Assembly (NCBI RefSeq): GCF_010727605.1
Contig: NZ_AP022568.1
Coordinates: 1,736,001-1,800,000, forward strand
Direction of reading: 5' to 3'
DNA from: Mycobacterium simiae
Lineage (GTDB): Bacteria > Actinomycetota > Actinomycetes > Mycobacteriales > Mycobacteriaceae
Length of the DNA: 64,000 bases
Under the pieces are notes generated by a model that did not search any database, had not been told where the DNA came from, and was given only the letters and a program-made list of their open reading frames with translations. This document shows positions 63,575-64,000 of the stretch, piece by piece. The first letter of the stretch is position 1. Every line of letters starts with the position of its first letter. The translations under genes were made by a program, and so were the position numbers.

Positions 63575-63745
63575 ATGTACAAACGTGAAACCGAGAAATG
63601 TCGCAAATGCGACGGCCTGGCCGACGCCCTGGTCTGGTACCAGTACTCCTCTCGTGGGGACACCGTCGGACGGATCATTCACCGGATCCGCTGCCGCAGT
63701 AATTGCATGGGCCTGGTGGTGCAGGGGCCGGGGGCGCGTAGCTAG
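63575..63745 (+). CDS. Tiny Cys-rich protein, possible zinc ribbon
   Basis: 56-residue protein starting MYKRETEKCRKCDGLADALV. A CRKC pair near the N-terminus and CRSNC near residue 41 make a CxxC-x(n)-CxxxC arrangement that could bind zinc. GGAGG lies 6 bases before the ATG, a convincing ribosome binding site. An upstream in-frame start is rejected. An AT-rich patch about 100 bases upstream (63462-63474) may hold the promoter. Nothing assignable by family; function unknown. Confidence 0.65.
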   Translation: MYKRETEKCRKCDGLADALVWYQYSSRGDTVGRIIHRIRCRSNCMGLVVQGPGARS

Positions 63746-63759
63746 CCATACGTGGTAGA

Positions 63760-63781
63760 TAGGCGACCGGTCGACTAAAAT
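63760..63781 (+). promoter_or_regulatory. Operator palindrome overlapping the promoter of the TetR gene
   Basis: TAGGCGACCGGTCGACTA (63760-63777) has a perfect 10-bp core CGACCGGTCG and outer arms matching at 3 of 4 bases. Its right end overlaps TAAAAT (63776-63781), a -10 box 7 bases before the ATG at 63789, which implies a leaderless mRNA repressed by its own product. Confidence 0.6.
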
Positions 63782-63788
63782 CGTCGGC

Positions 63789-64000
63789 ATGCCCCGGCCG
63801 CCCAATCCCGACGTACGCCGCCGACTGCTGGCGGCCGGGCTGGACCTGGTACACGCGCGCGGCTTCGCGGCGAGCGGCGTCAAGGACATCACCGACGCTG
63901 CCGGGGTGCCGAAGGGCTCGTTCTACGCGTACTTCCCCAGCAAAGAAGCCTTCGCCGCAGCGATTCTCGAGCACTACTGGTCCGACATCGAAACACGGCT
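63789..64000 (+). CDS. TetR-family regulator, C-terminus cut by the window edge
   Basis: First 70 residues of a TetR repressor, running off the window. MPRPPNPDVRRRLLAAGLDL, then the helix-turn-helix DITDAAGVPKGSFYAYFPSK, the classic TetR recognition region ending in the YxYFPSKE motif. The ATG is supported by a -10 box 7 bases upstream. The palindrome at 63760 is its probable operator. Only the DNA-binding part is visible, so the ligand class is unknown. Confidence 0.88.
   Translation, partial: MPRPPNPDVRRRLLAAGLDLVHARGFAASGVKDITDAAGVPKGSFYAYFPSKEAFAAAILEHYWSDIETR

Overview
The window is high-GC actinobacterial DNA with the gene content and order of a Mycobacterium chromosome. It carries rpsL-rpsG-fusA, rpoB-rpoC, rplJ-rplL, the mma mycolate methyltransferase cluster, rplK-rplA, secE-nusG, hadABC and galT-galK, in the order known from M. 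tuberculosis Rv0684 down to about Rv0618. Relative to H37Rv the window is inverted, so the ribosomal and RNA polymerase genes are on the minus strand. It is not M. tuberculosis: several blocks present there are missing, others are added, and galT is intact. A non-tuberculous, probably slow-growing Mycobacterium is the best reading; the species is not resolved.

Layout. 1-3.1 kb: str operon (rpsL, rpsG, fusA cut by the window edge) with a SigA-type promoter. 3.1-9.7 kb: a TetR regulator, two secreted DUF3060 proteins, and a minus-strand fatty acid cluster (fadE8, echA4, a PaaX-like regulator, echA5), then endonuclease IV. 9.8-17.6 kb: rpoB-rpoC with promoter and terminator. 17.8-21.3 kb: mkl (Mce transporter ATPase), and a carotenoid oxygenase divergent from a TetR gene with a palindromic operator between them. 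21.3-28.4 kb: rplJ-rplL with an L10 leader, then a ROK sugar kinase, a small protein at the fabD2 position and a GH38 alpha-mannosidase. 28.4-31.6 kb: DinB-like protein, ABC1 kinase, lipG. 31.6-36.6 kb: five tandem mycolic acid methyltransferases. 36.6-39.0 kb: an inserted ECF42-type sigma factor with a two-domain DGPF/YCII partner, then a 57-bp tandem repeat. 39.0-43.8 kb: rplK-rplA, nusG, secE, tRNA-Trp, hadABC, rpmG, tRNA-Met, tRNA-Thr. 43.8-46.6 kb: orphan VapB, metallo-hydrolase, a membrane protein, echA3.

From 46.6 kb the content becomes accessory: patatin, cyanase, nitroreductase, a TIGR00027-type methyltransferase, a flippase-like membrane protein fused to a degenerate kinase, an F420-type reductase, a four-gene minus-strand run (zinc-finger protein, PAS-ANTAR, galT, galK), a FUSC transporter, an SDR, a class III nucleotide cyclase divergent from a P450, a frameshifted lipoprotein, a tiny Cys-rich protein and the start of a TetR regulator.

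Functional links: mycolic acid synthesis is represented twice (hadABC for FAS-II dehydration and mmaA1-4 for chain decoration). The central expression machinery forms most of the conserved backbone. The gaps and insertions (mmpL5/mmpS5/mmpR5, lpqP, the vapBC/mazEF island and recBCD absent; ECF42, cyanase and an extra mma gene present) mark where this lineage differs from H37Rv. Comparisons to H37Rv gene order are from memory.
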